DNA of 64,000 nt from Fodinibacter sp038258215 (GTDB lineage: Bacteria; Actinomycetota; Actinomycetes; Actinomycetales; Dermatophilaceae), in assembly GCA_038258215.1 (NCBI GenBank), contig JBBSQC010000019.1, positions 1 through 64,000 on the forward strand, written 5' to 3'. The number at the start of each line of letters is the position of its first letter. Within the stretch, counting starts at the first letter, position 1. A model generated the notes under the pieces. It saw nothing but the letters and a program-made list of their open reading frames with translations. It was not told where the DNA came from and did not search any database. Of this stretch, positions 26,148 to 33,549 are shown one piece after another. Position numbers and translations under genes: made by a program.

Positions 26148-26393
26148 GTGGATGCCACCCTGGTTCTCGGTCAGCAAGGTCGCCTCGTCATTCCAGCCGA
26201 AATCCGTGCGGCGCTCGGACTGGCTCCGGGTGACAAGTTGCACCTGCACCTCGCGGGTCGACGGGTCGTGCTCGAGCGCCAGCAGGATGCCGTGGCCGAG
26301 TTGCGAGGGTTGGTGTCCGAGGTTCCTCAAGCACGCTCCTTGGTCGATGAGCTCCTCGCCGAGCGTCGCCTCGCAGCCCTGAGCTCCGAGTGA
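26148..26393 (+). CDS. AbrB/MazE-type antitoxin
   Basis: 81 residues from GTG 26148. The N-terminal swapped-hairpin fold reads LVLGQQGRLVIPAEIRAALGLAPGDKLHLHL, the SpoVT-AbrB DNA-binding signature. The helical C-terminus (AELRGLVSEVPQARSLVDELLAERR) should wrap the toxin. GTG is favoured by the -10-like hexamer six bases upstream. Its stop overlaps the PIN toxin start (GTGA). It probably represses its own operon. Confidence 0.9.
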   Translation: MDATLVLGQQGRLVIPAEIRAALGLAPGDKLHLHLAGRRVVLERQQDAVAELRGLVSEVPQARSLVDELLAERRLAALSSE

Positions 26394-26770
26394 CGGTTCT
26401 TGACGCGTCGGCCGTCCTCGCCCTGCTGCACGACGAGACCGGCGCCGAGTTGGTGGCCTCCCAGCTCCACTCGGCATCCCTGGGAGCTGCAAACCTGGCC
26501 GAGGTGATCGGCAAGCTGGTCGACGTCGGAGCCGACGTCGGTCGGGTCCGCGAGCTGCTCGCCGCTGCCGGAGTCACCGTAGAGCCCGTCCTTGAGGAGG
26601 ACGCCGAACTCGCAGGAGCAATGCGATCGCTGCGCGGAGGCACGAGCCTCTCGCTCGGCGACCGGTGTTGTCTCGCGCTGACGGTCCGCAGCAGCCCGGC
26701 CGAGGTCCTGACCGCTGATCGCGCGTGGGCCGACCTCGACCTCCCCGTGCGAGTGCGCCTCATCCGGTAG
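26390..26770 (+). CDS. PIN-domain toxin (VapC-like)
   Basis: 126 residues. The acidic PIN residues are visible: Asp5 in VLDASAVLALL, Glu in NLAEV, Asp in LSLGDRCCLAL and Asp in TADRAW. Family members are RNases held by their cognate antitoxin. The GTG start overlaps the antitoxin stop. The last 60 bases are duplicated at 24771-24828. Confidence 0.92.
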   Translation: MTVLDASAVLALLHDETGAELVASQLHSASLGAANLAEVIGKLVDVGADVGRVRELLAAAGVTVEPVLEEDAELAGAMRSLRGGTSLSLGDRCCLALTVRSSPAEVLTADRAWADLDLPVRVRLIR

Positions 26771-26890
26771 TGGATCCCGTCGTGGCACGAGCGCGCATCT
26801 CTCCACGCCTCCGCTGCCGACCCGCGACGGAACGCCGCAGGTCAGCGGGGTGCCACCGTGGAACCTTCGCTCTCTGACCCAGGACTCAGG

Positions 26891-27571
26891 TCAGCGTCGC
26901 ACCGCGCGGAGCACGACGTCGTGCATGTGGTGGGCCCCCGCGCCGCCACTGATCTGCCGTTGCCTCCGCTCGTCGAGCGTGACGTCCCACGCGTCGTCGA
27001 GGACGGCCGCGACGTCGGCGGGAGCGACGTAGTCGGCGGGGTCGAAACCGTTCTCCCTCGCGTGCCCCACGTCGATGTCGCCATGGTGCACGACGAGCAG
27101 CGTGCCTCCCGGTGCCACCAACGCAGCCAGGGCCCGCTCGGCGTCCGCGCCGGGGGTCACGCGCAGCGCGGGGTACTGCGCCGACACGAGGTCGAACACC
27201 CCGAGCTCGGGCGCCGCCTCGACCATTCCCGAGACGACCCACTCGACCTGCACTCCGGCCCGCGCGGCGAGCGCGCGGGCCCGGTCGACGGCGACCCGGG
27301 AGACGTCCAGGGCCGTGACCTGCCACCCCTGCTGCGTCAGCCAGATGGCGTCGGCCCCCTCACCGCAGCCCACGTCGAGCGCCCTGCCGGGCACCAGCTC
27401 CGCGAGCTCGCTCACCAGTTCGCCGTTCGGGGCGCCGCTCCAGATCGAGTCGGCACCGGCATACCGCTCGTCCCAGGCGTCGGGTCCGTCGCCGGCCGCC
27501 GGAGGGTCGGCCATGCCGTGCCCTCCCCCGTCGTGCTGGTGGGTGTGCTGGTGCTCGCTCATGCCCGTCAT
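26891..27571 (-). CDS. class I SAM-dependent methyltransferase with His-rich N-terminus
   Basis: 226 residues from ATG 27571; ATG 27562 is equally possible, as neither has a good ribosome site. The Rossmann motif I is ALDVGCGEGADAIWL, followed by VTALDVSRVAVDRA and the post-motif FDLVSAQYPALR. The N-terminus is rich in His (HQHTHQHDGGGHGM), a possible metal-binding tail. Substrate unknown; the fold resembles the thiopurine/tellurite methyltransferase type. It is divergent from trxB. Confidence 0.85.
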   Translation of the reverse strand: MTGMSEHQHTHQHDGGGHGMADPPAAGDGPDAWDERYAGADSIWSGAPNGELVSELAELVPGRALDVGCGEGADAIWLTQQGWQVTALDVSRVAVDRARALAARAGVQVEWVVSGMVEAAPELGVFDLVSAQYPALRVTPGADAERALAALVAPGGTLLVVHHGDIDVGHARENGFDPADYVAPADVAAVLDDAWDVTLDERRQRQISGGAGAHHMHDVVLRAVRR

Positions 27572-27645
27572 GGTGACACGCGGCCGGGCCCGGGGCGGTC
27601 GTCGACGGCCGCGGCCGTTACGCCCGGCGGGGCGGGACCGGCGCG

Positions 27646-27671
27646 GGAACACCGGAGCCCTAGGATCGGTT
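27646..27671 (+). promoter_or_regulatory. SigR/SigH-type promoter (GGAAC-N18-GTT) upstream of trxB
   Basis: GGGAAC (27645-27650) and GTT (27669-27671) are separated by exactly 18 bases, about 60 bases before trxB. This is the thiol-oxidative-stress sigma consensus known for trxBA in Streptomyces and SigH targets in Mycobacterium. A TAGGAT hexamer inside it (27661-27666) could also serve the housekeeping sigma factor. Confidence 0.7.
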
Positions 27672-27732
27672 CCAGTGAGGCACCGCATGTTGCGGTCGCC
27701 ACCCCGATCGACCACTAGAGGATGTGTCCCCC

Positions 27733-28662
27733 GTGACCCACGACGTTCGTGACGTCATCATCATCGGCTCCGGCCCGGCCGGCTGGACCGCGGCGGTGTA
27801 TGCCGCCCGCGCCAACCTCGTCCCCCTCGTGATCGAGGGTGCCGTCACCGCCGGTGGCGCGCTGATGAACACCACCGAGGTCGAGAACTTCCCCGGGTTC
27901 CGCGACGGCATCATGGGCCCCGACCTCATGGAGAACATGCGGGCCCAGGCCGAGCGGTTCGGCGCCGAGATCATCACCGACGACGTCGAGTCGGTGCGCC
28001 TGGAGGACGACGTCAAGGTCGTCACCGACTCCGAGGGCACCGAGCACCGGGCGCGCACCGTCATCCTCGCGATGGGCTCGGCCTACCGCGAGCTCGGCCT
28101 GCCCGACGAGAAGCGACTCTCCGGCCACGGGGTCTCCTGGTGCGCCACCTGTGACGGCTTCTTCTTCCGCGACCAGGACATCGCTGTCGTCGGCGGCGGG
28201 GACTCCGCGGTCGAGGAGGCCACCTTCCTCACCAAGTTCGCCCGCACCGTGACGATCGTGCACCGCCGCGACGAGTTGCGAGCCAGCAAGATCATGGTCG
28301 AGCGCGCCCACGCCAACGACAAGATCCGCTTCGCGTGGAACAGCGCCGTCGACGAGATCCACGGCGACGCCAAGCTCACCGGGGTCACCCTGCGCGACAC
28401 GGTCACCGGTGAGACCAGCGAGCTGCCGGTCACCGGCCTGTTCATCGCGATCGGCCACGACCCCCGCAACGAGCTGGTCAAGGGTGTCATCGAGCTGGAT
28501 GCCGAGGGTTACGTCCTCGTCGACGGCCGCACCTCCAAGACCAACGTCCCGGGTGTCTTCGCCTGTGGAGACCTCGTCGACCACACCTACCGTCAGGCCA
28601 TCACCGCTGCCGGATCCGGCTGTGCTGCAGCCCTGGACGCCGAACGCTTCCTCGCCCACTGA
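27733..28662 (+). CDS. trxB: thioredoxin reductase
   Basis: 309 residues. FAD-binding GSGPAGWTAAVYAARA is at the N-terminus, the redox-active disulfide is in WCATCDG, NADPH-binding is VVGGGDSAVEEA, and the C-terminal FAD motif is GVFACGDLVD. It reduces thioredoxin with NADPH. GTG 27733 is preferred because GAGGA lies ten bases upstream; GTG 27724 would sit against that site. It forms an operon with trxA (76 bp gap), probably under thiol-stress control. Confidence 0.95.
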   Translation: MTHDVRDVIIIGSGPAGWTAAVYAARANLVPLVIEGAVTAGGALMNTTEVENFPGFRDGIMGPDLMENMRAQAERFGAEIITDDVESVRLEDDVKVVTDSEGTEHRARTVILAMGSAYRELGLPDEKRLSGHGVSWCATCDGFFFRDQDIAVVGGGDSAVEEATFLTKFARTVTIVHRRDELRASKIMVERAHANDKIRFAWNSAVDEIHGDAKLTGVTLRDTVTGETSELPVTGLFIAIGHDPRNELVKGVIELDAEGYVLVDGRTSKTNVPGVFACGDLVDHTYRQAITAAGSGCAAALDAERFLAH

Positions 28663-28738
28663 CCCCTGAGGTCGTGTCGGACCCCTCCGGCACGATCGGC
28701 CTCACCACCGGAACCACCACCGCCCGAAAGGACCCACC

Positions 28739-29062
28739 ATGGGAGCCATCTCCACCACCACCGACTCGACCTTCGAGGCCGACGTCATCAAGAGCGACAA
28801 GCCGGTGCTCGTCGACTTCTGGGCCCCCTGGTGCGGCCCGTGCCGCGCCGTGGCACCCGTGCTCGAGGAGATCGCCCGCGACCACGACGAGGTGACCATC
28901 GTCAAGCTCAACACCGACGAGAACCCGTCGATCACGGGCAAGCTGGGCATCACCAGCATCCCGACCATGCACGTCTACATGGGCGGCGAGATCGTCAAGA
29001 CGATCATCGGGGCGATGCCCAAGCCGAAGCTGCTCCGTGAGCTGGAGCCCTTCCTGAGCTGA
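28739..29062 (+). CDS. trxA: thioredoxin
   Basis: 107 residues. The active site is FWAPWCGPCRAVAPVL, followed by the cis-Pro segment ITSIPTMHVY. ATG 28739 is preceded by AAAGGA. It is the cytosolic disulfide reductant recycled by the preceding trxB. A strong terminator follows. Confidence 0.96.
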   Translation: MGAISTTTDSTFEADVIKSDKPVLVDFWAPWCGPCRAVAPVLEEIARDHDEVTIVKLNTDENPSITGKLGITSIPTMHVYMGGEIVKTIIGAMPKPKLLRELEPFLS

Positions 29063-29081
29063 TCGACCGAACTTCGCCGGA

Positions 29082-29122
29082 GGCGCGGATCCCGTTGTGC
29101 TACAACGGTTTCCGCGCCTTTT
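29082..29122 (+). terminator. Rho-independent terminator after trxA
   Basis: A long stem (GGCGCGGA..CCGTTGT pairing with ACAACGG..TCCGCGCC around a GCT loop) is followed by TTTT. It lies between convergent trxA and parB. Confidence 0.92.
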
Positions 29123-29175
29123 GCCATTTCGAAAGCCGGGCCCGACCGAGCGGGTGTGCTCGGTAGCCACGCGGT

Positions 29176-30303
29176 TCAGGACTCGTGGCTCAGCGACTCC
29201 TGGGCGTCCCGTAGGCCCATCGAGTCGAGGATGCGGTTGAGGTCGTCGACGGAGGCGAACTCCACCGTCAGCCGACCCTTGCGCTGGCCGAGCGCGATCC
29301 GCACCCGGGTCTCGAGCCGGTCGGACAGGTCCGCAGCGAGGTCGTCGAGCTGGGGTCGCCGGGTGCCGGCCCTCGGGGCGCGCCGCGGCTCGGCGCCGTC
29401 GTCGACGCCGAGCGTCACCAGCTCTTCGACGGTCCGCACCGAGAGCCCTTCGGCGACGATGCGCTGGGCCATCCGCTCCATCGCGGCGGCGTCCGGCATC
29501 CCGAGCAGGGCCCGGGCGTGGCCGGCGCTGAGCACCCCGGCGGCGACCCGGCGAGCGACCACGGGCGGGAGCCGCAGCAGGCGCAGGGTGTTGGAGATCT
29601 GCGGGCGGGAGCGACCGATCCGCTGCGCCAGCTCCTCCTGGGTGCACCCGAAGTCGTCGAGGAGCTGCTGGTAGGCGGCGGCCTCCTCCAGGGCGTTGAG
29701 CTGGCTGCGGTGGAGGTTCTCCAGCAGGGCGTCCCGCAGGAGGTCGTCGTCCTCGGTGTCCTTGACGATGGCCGGCACGTCCGGCAGGCCCGCCGCCCGG
29801 GAGGCCCGCCAACGCCGCTCACCCATGATGAGCTCGAACTGGACCTCGTCGTCCGGCCCGGCACCCGGCGCACGGCGCACCACGACGGGCTGAAGCAGGC
29901 CGATCTCACGAATCGAGTGGGCCAGCTCGTCGAGCTCGTCCTCATCGAAGACGGTGCGGGGCTGGCGCGGGTTGGGCGCGATCGCATCGAGCGGGATCGT
30001 CGCGAACTCGGCACCGGGCACCGGGCGCAGGTCGGTGGCCTGCTCGGTGCGGTGGGGTGCGTCCTGTGCGAGGTCGCCATCACGCGGCTCCGCGGTGGAG
30101 CCCGCACGATCGGCGGAGTGGTCGCCCTCTGCCGAGGTCGGGTCGATGGAGTCGCGGGCCGCCGAGTGCTCCGAGCCCTGCGCGCTCGGACTCTGCGCTT
30201 CGTCGCGGTCGCGGAAGAAGACGTCCACCGGGCGGTCGGTAGCGGGGCCGTTGGGGATGAGAGCCCCGAGGCCTCGACCCAGGGCGCGGCGCTTCTCGCT
30301 CAT
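29176..30303 (-). CDS. parB: chromosome partitioning protein ParB
   Basis: 375 residues. An N-terminal basic box (RALGRGLGALIP) of the type that contacts ParA is followed by a 90-residue acidic linker. The CTPase/ParB box contains NPRQPRTVFDEDELDELAHSI and GERRWRASRAAGL, followed by LLENLHRSQLN. An HTH (TQEELAQRIGRSRPQISNTLRLLRLP) binds parS. The dimerisation domain is at the C-terminus. ATG 30303 overlaps the parA stop (ATGA). It nucleates on the four parS sites found just upstream. Confidence 0.97.
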   Translation of the reverse strand: MSEKRRALGRGLGALIPNGPATDRPVDVFFRDRDEAQSPSAQGSEHSAARDSIDPTSAEGDHSADRAGSTAEPRDGDLAQDAPHRTEQATDLRPVPGAEFATIPLDAIAPNPRQPRTVFDEDELDELAHSIREIGLLQPVVVRRAPGAGPDDEVQFELIMGERRWRASRAAGLPDVPAIVKDTEDDDLLRDALLENLHRSQLNALEEAAAYQQLLDDFGCTQEELAQRIGRSRPQISNTLRLLRLPPVVARRVAAGVLSAGHARALLGMPDAAAMERMAQRIVAEGLSVRTVEELVTLGVDDGAEPRRAPRAGTRRPQLDDLAADLSDRLETRVRIALGQRKGRLTVEFASVDDLNRILDSMGLRDAQESLSHES

Positions 30304-31766
30304 GCGGGCTCCTTCGTGGTGGTGCGGGCGACGCCGCGCTCGGCCAGCTCGACGGCTGCCTCGAGGTAGGACAGCGCACCGCTGCTGTTGGGGTCGTAGG
30401 TCATGACCGTCTCCCCGTGGCTGGGCGCCTCGGAGATCCGCACCGACCGCGGCACCGACGCCCGCAGGGTCTGCTCGGGGAAGTGCGTGCGCACCTCGTC
30501 CGCGACCTGCGCCGACAGCCGGGTGCGTCCGTCGTACATCGTGAGAAGGATCGTGGACACGTGCAGCGCCGGGTTGAGGTGACTGCGGATGAGCTCGATG
30601 TTCTTCAGGAGCTGGGAGACGCCCTCCAGCGCGTAGTACTCGCACTGGATGGGGATGAACACCTCGGTGGCGGCCACGAAGGCGTTGACGGTGAGCAGCC
30701 CCAGGCTGGGTGGGCAGTCCACGAGCACGTAGTCGAGCCGGCGCCCCGCCGCCTCGCACTCCGCGACGTGGGCCGACACGGCGCGCTGCAGCCGGGTCTC
30801 ACGGGCGACGAGTGACACCAGCTCGATCTCGGCGCCCGCGAGGTCGATCGTGGCCGGCGCGCACCACAGACCGCGGATGTCGGGGCACTCCTGGACGACC
30901 TCACCGAGCGGGCGACCCTCGATGAGCACGTCGTAGATGCTCGGCACCTCGGCGTGGTGGGCGATGCCGAGGGCCGTGCTGGCGTTCCCCTGCGGGTCGA
31001 GGTCGACGACGAGTACCGTGCTGCCGGCCTGGGCCAGGGCGGCCGCGATGTTGACGGTGGTGGTGGTCTTGCCCACCCCACCCTTCTGGTTGGCCACGGT
31101 CATCACCCGGGTGCTGTCCGGGCGGGGGACCTTCCGCCCGGACAGCGTGATCCGCTTCCGGGCGTCGGCCGCGACCGCCTGGGCCAGGGGCGTCTGGCCG
31201 TCCGTGCCGGGCAGGGATGCCGCCAGCGCCTCACGATCCGTGGTGTCGACCTGCTCGGCCGCCGAGCTGCTGGCCGGGTCCACCGTGCGGCGACCCTCGG
31301 GGGTGGACGCCGCCATGTGGGACGCCGCCATGTGGGACGCCGAAGCAGAGTCGGCCTCGGCGGGCTGCGTTTCACGTGAAACATCGTCAACTGCGGGTAC
31401 CTCGGGGCGAGCGGGAGGTGTTTCACGTGAAACGTCGTCGGTGATGCCGGCATCGCTGACCACATTGGCGCCGCTCGCGTCCTGAACGGTACTGGCGTCG
31501 TCCGTGTCGATATCACCGCCGGCGCCGGCAGCACCGGCCGACGAGTCTCCTGACCCTGTCCTGAGGGCCGCGGGCCGAGGCGACGGATTCGATGTCGCCT
31601 CCACCTGGTCCGTCGCTGTGGTGGCGTCGGAAGGGGGTGATGTTTCACGTGAAACACGGTCCGGTCCGGGCCAGCCGAGGGGACCGGTAGGCAGGCCGCG
31701 CACCGCCGGGAACCCCAGCCCCGGGGACACCACGCAATCCTGCGTCCGTGTCGTGCTCGTGCTCAC
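30300..31766 (-). CDS. parA: chromosome partitioning ATPase ParA with long parS-bearing N-terminal extension
   Basis: 488 residues from GTG 31766 (GAGGTGG four bases upstream). The ParA core starts near residue 225: TRVMTVANQKGGVGKTTTTVN holds the deviant Walker A, then LVVDLDPQGNAS and YVLVDCPPSLG. The first ~220 residues are low-complexity and disordered. They contain three VSRET motifs, each encoded by a parS site (31641, 31420, 31369), plus a small tandem repeat HMAASHMAAS. A downstream start near the core is conceivable, but the upstream frame keeps coding character and a ribosome site. Confidence 0.93.
   Translation of the reverse strand: MSTSTTRTQDCVVSPGLGFPAVRGLPTGPLGWPGPDRVSRETSPPSDATTATDQVEATSNPSPRPAALRTGSGDSSAGAAGAGGDIDTDDASTVQDASGANVVSDAGITDDVSRETPPARPEVPAVDDVSRETQPAEADSASASHMAASHMAASTPEGRRTVDPASSSAAEQVDTTDREALAASLPGTDGQTPLAQAVAADARKRITLSGRKVPRPDSTRVMTVANQKGGVGKTTTTVNIAAALAQAGSTVLVVDLDPQGNASTALGIAHHAEVPSIYDVLIEGRPLGEVVQECPDIRGLWCAPATIDLAGAEIELVSLVARETRLQRAVSAHVAECEAAGRRLDYVLVDCPPSLGLLTVNAFVAATEVFIPIQCEYYALEGVSQLLKNIELIRSHLNPALHVSTILLTMYDGRTRLSAQVADEVRTHFPEQTLRASVPRSVRISEAPSHGETVMTYDPNSSGALSYLEAAVELAERGVARTTTKEPA
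31368..31383. promoter_or_regulatory. parS: parS site 1 (inside parA)
   Basis: CGTTTCACGTGAAACA matches the TGTTTCACGTGAAACA consensus at 15 of 16 positions. It lies within the N-terminal extension of parA and encodes VSRET. Confidence 0.95.
31419..31434. promoter_or_regulatory. parS: parS site 2 (inside parA)
   Basis: TGTTTCACGTGAAACG, 15 of 16 positions. It lies 51 bases from site 1 and also encodes VSRET. Confidence 0.95.
31641..31656. promoter_or_regulatory. parS: parS site 3 (inside parA, perfect)
   Basis: TGTTTCACGTGAAACA, a perfect 16-bp match near the 5' end of parA, encoding VSRET. Confidence 0.97.
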
Positions 31767-31979
31767 TAGCCCACCTCTGTCGCGTCGTCGTCGCCGTGCC
31801 CGACCATCCAACCCCACGAGGCTGCGACACACCGAAGGACCCGCCGACGCGGGTCACGCTCGATGAGGGCACGAGCCGCACCGGCCCGCCACGCGGACGC
31901 CGCCGCGTCGTCGCACCGCGCCCTGCCAACTTCGGCATCACCGCAGCAGTCGTCACCGCAGCAGTCAGCGGCGCAGCAG

Positions 31980-32684
31980 TCAGCGGCGACGCGGCGGGCG
32001 CCGGCCCCCGTGGGAGCGCGACGCTCGCGGCGCGAAACCGAGATCCACGGTGAGCACCGGCTCCTCGAGCATGGTGGACCGGTGCTCCGTGATCTCGGCG
32101 CGGACCAACCCGAGCCGCTCGAGTGCGCGACGGTCCTCCTCGAGCTCGCTCGCTGCCGCGCGACCCTTCATCGCGACCAGCGTGCCCTGCGCCTCGAGGA
32201 GTGGCACGCACCAGCGGGCCAGCTTGTCCAGGCGAGCGACGGCGCGGGCCGTGACCCAGGGGGCCGAGACCGAACCAGCCAGGTCCTCCGCTCGCCCGCG
32301 CTGCACGGAGGCGTTGGTCAGGCCCAGGTCGGACACCACAGCGGTCAGCCAGTCCGTGCGCCGCAGCATCGGCTCGACGAGGTGCACGTCGAGGTCCGGG
32401 CGCGCGATGGCGAGCACGACACCGGGGAGCCCTGCGCCACTCCCGACGTCCACCACCTTGGCCCCCGGCGGGAACGCGTCGGCGATGACCGCGCAGTTGA
32501 GCAGATGTCGCTCCCAGAGGCGTGGCACCTCGCGCGGCCCGATGAGCCCGTGGCTGACCCCCGTGTCTGCCAGGATCTCCGCGAACCGGACGGCGAGGTC
32601 GACACGGTCACCAAACACACCAGCCGCACCCTCGGGTGCGGCTGGTGCGGCGACCGGACCTGGTCCGGCGTCGTCATGTTTCAC
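31980..32684 (-). CDS. rsmG: 16S rRNA (guanine527-N7)-methyltransferase RsmG (GidB)
   Basis: 234 residues. Family motifs: GLIGPREVPRLWERHLLNCAV, the SAM motif VVDVGSGAGLPGVVLAIARP, and RAVARLDKLARW. GTG 32684 is selected because GAGG lies eight bases upstream, overlapping the jag stop; this start codon sits in the centre of parS site 4. The enzyme methylates 16S rRNA at G527. The C-terminus is basic (SHGGRRPPRRR). The 213-bp gap to parA holds short GCAGCAGTCA repeats near 31945-31988 and no gene. Confidence 0.93.
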   Translation of the reverse strand: MKHDDAGPGPVAAPAAPEGAAGVFGDRVDLAVRFAEILADTGVSHGLIGPREVPRLWERHLLNCAVIADAFPPGAKVVDVGSGAGLPGVVLAIARPDLDVHLVEPMLRRTDWLTAVVSDLGLTNASVQRGRAEDLAGSVSAPWVTARAVARLDKLARWCVPLLEAQGTLVAMKGRAAASELEEDRRALERLGLVRAEITEHRSTMLEEPVLTVDLGFAPRASRSHGGRRPPRRR

Positions 32685-32692
32685 GTGAAACG
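32677..32692. promoter_or_regulatory. parS: parS site 4 (over the rsmG start codon)
   Basis: TGTTTCACGTGAAACG, 15 of 16 positions. The central GTG on the minus strand is the probable rsmG start, so ParB could occlude translation-coupled transcription here. Confidence 0.93.
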
Positions 32693-32694
32693 CC

Positions 32695-33486
32695 TCAGAC
32701 GGGGAGGATGACGACGTAGCGGCGAGGCTCGGATCCCTCGGACTCGGAGTCCAGACCCGCGGCGAGCACCTCGTCGTGCACCACCTTGCGCTCGAACGCG
32801 CTCATCGGGTCCAGCGCCTGCTGCACACCGGAGTCCTTCACGCGCGCAATCGCCTGGGCTGCGACCTCGACGAGCACGCGGCGACGCTCGGCCCGGTGCC
32901 CGGCCACGTCGAGCATGAGCCGGCTGCGCTCGCCGGTGGCGGACTGCACGGCGAGGCGGGTGACCTCCTGGAGGGCCTCGAGCACCTGGCCCTCCTGCCC
33001 GACGAGCCGGCGCGGAACCCGACCGTCCTCGGAGTCGACCACCGAGATCGCGGCCCGGTCGCCCTCGATGTCGACATCGATGTCGCCGTCCAGGTCGCAG
33101 ATGTCGAGAAGGGTCTCCAGGAAGTCGGCGGCCACCTCACCCTCGCGCTCGAGCTGGCTCCGGCGTGATCCCCGAGTGGCCGGCGGGGTGTCCGAGTCGT
33201 CCTGCTGCGAGTCCTCGTGTGCCGAGTCCTCGTCCGCGGAGCCGGATGGCGCGGCGTCGTCCTGGCTCGCGTCGTCGTCCTGGCTCGGGTCCTCGTCCGC
33301 GGGGCCAGTCGACGCAGAGTGGTCCTGGCCAGAGTCGTCGTGTGCCGAGTCGTCGTGCGCCGAGTCATCCGGTGCCAGGTCAGCGGCCGGCGACGCCTCC
33401 TCGACATCACCCACCGGCTCCGTGTCGAGGACGTCGGTGGTGCTGTGGTCGGACACTTCTGCGTCCTGCGTGAGGTGGTCGGTCAT
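32695..33486 (-). CDS. jag: Jag/SpoIIIJ-associated RNA-binding protein (KH-R3H)
   Basis: 263 residues. The first ~105 are extremely acidic, with degenerate repeats of DDSAHDDS, SQDD and ADEDS type. The KH domain includes GRVPRRLVGQEGQVLEALQEV, and the C-terminal R3H domain includes AERRRVLVEVAAQAIARV and DPMSAFERKVVHDEV. ATG 33486 has AGGAG five bases upstream. It lies between yidC and rsmG as in most actinobacteria and probably binds RNA near the membrane insertase. Confidence 0.93.
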   Translation of the reverse strand: MTDHLTQDAEVSDHSTTDVLDTEPVGDVEEASPAADLAPDDSAHDDSAHDDSGQDHSASTGPADEDPSQDDDASQDDAAPSGSADEDSAHEDSQQDDSDTPPATRGSRRSQLEREGEVAADFLETLLDICDLDGDIDVDIEGDRAAISVVDSEDGRVPRRLVGQEGQVLEALQEVTRLAVQSATGERSRLMLDVAGHRAERRRVLVEVAAQAIARVKDSGVQQALDPMSAFERKVVHDEVLAAGLDSESEGSEPRRYVVILPV

Positions 33487-33549
33487 CGGGTCTCCTGCGT
33501 CATGGGATCAGGTCCTGCGGGAAGGTGGGAGGTGCTGGGCTGGTGGGAG

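Noticed and set aside
31309..31345. Tandem GACGCCGCCATGTGG repeat as a regulatory element
   Set aside because: It is in frame within parA (HMAAS repeat) and only two copies; likely coding slippage.
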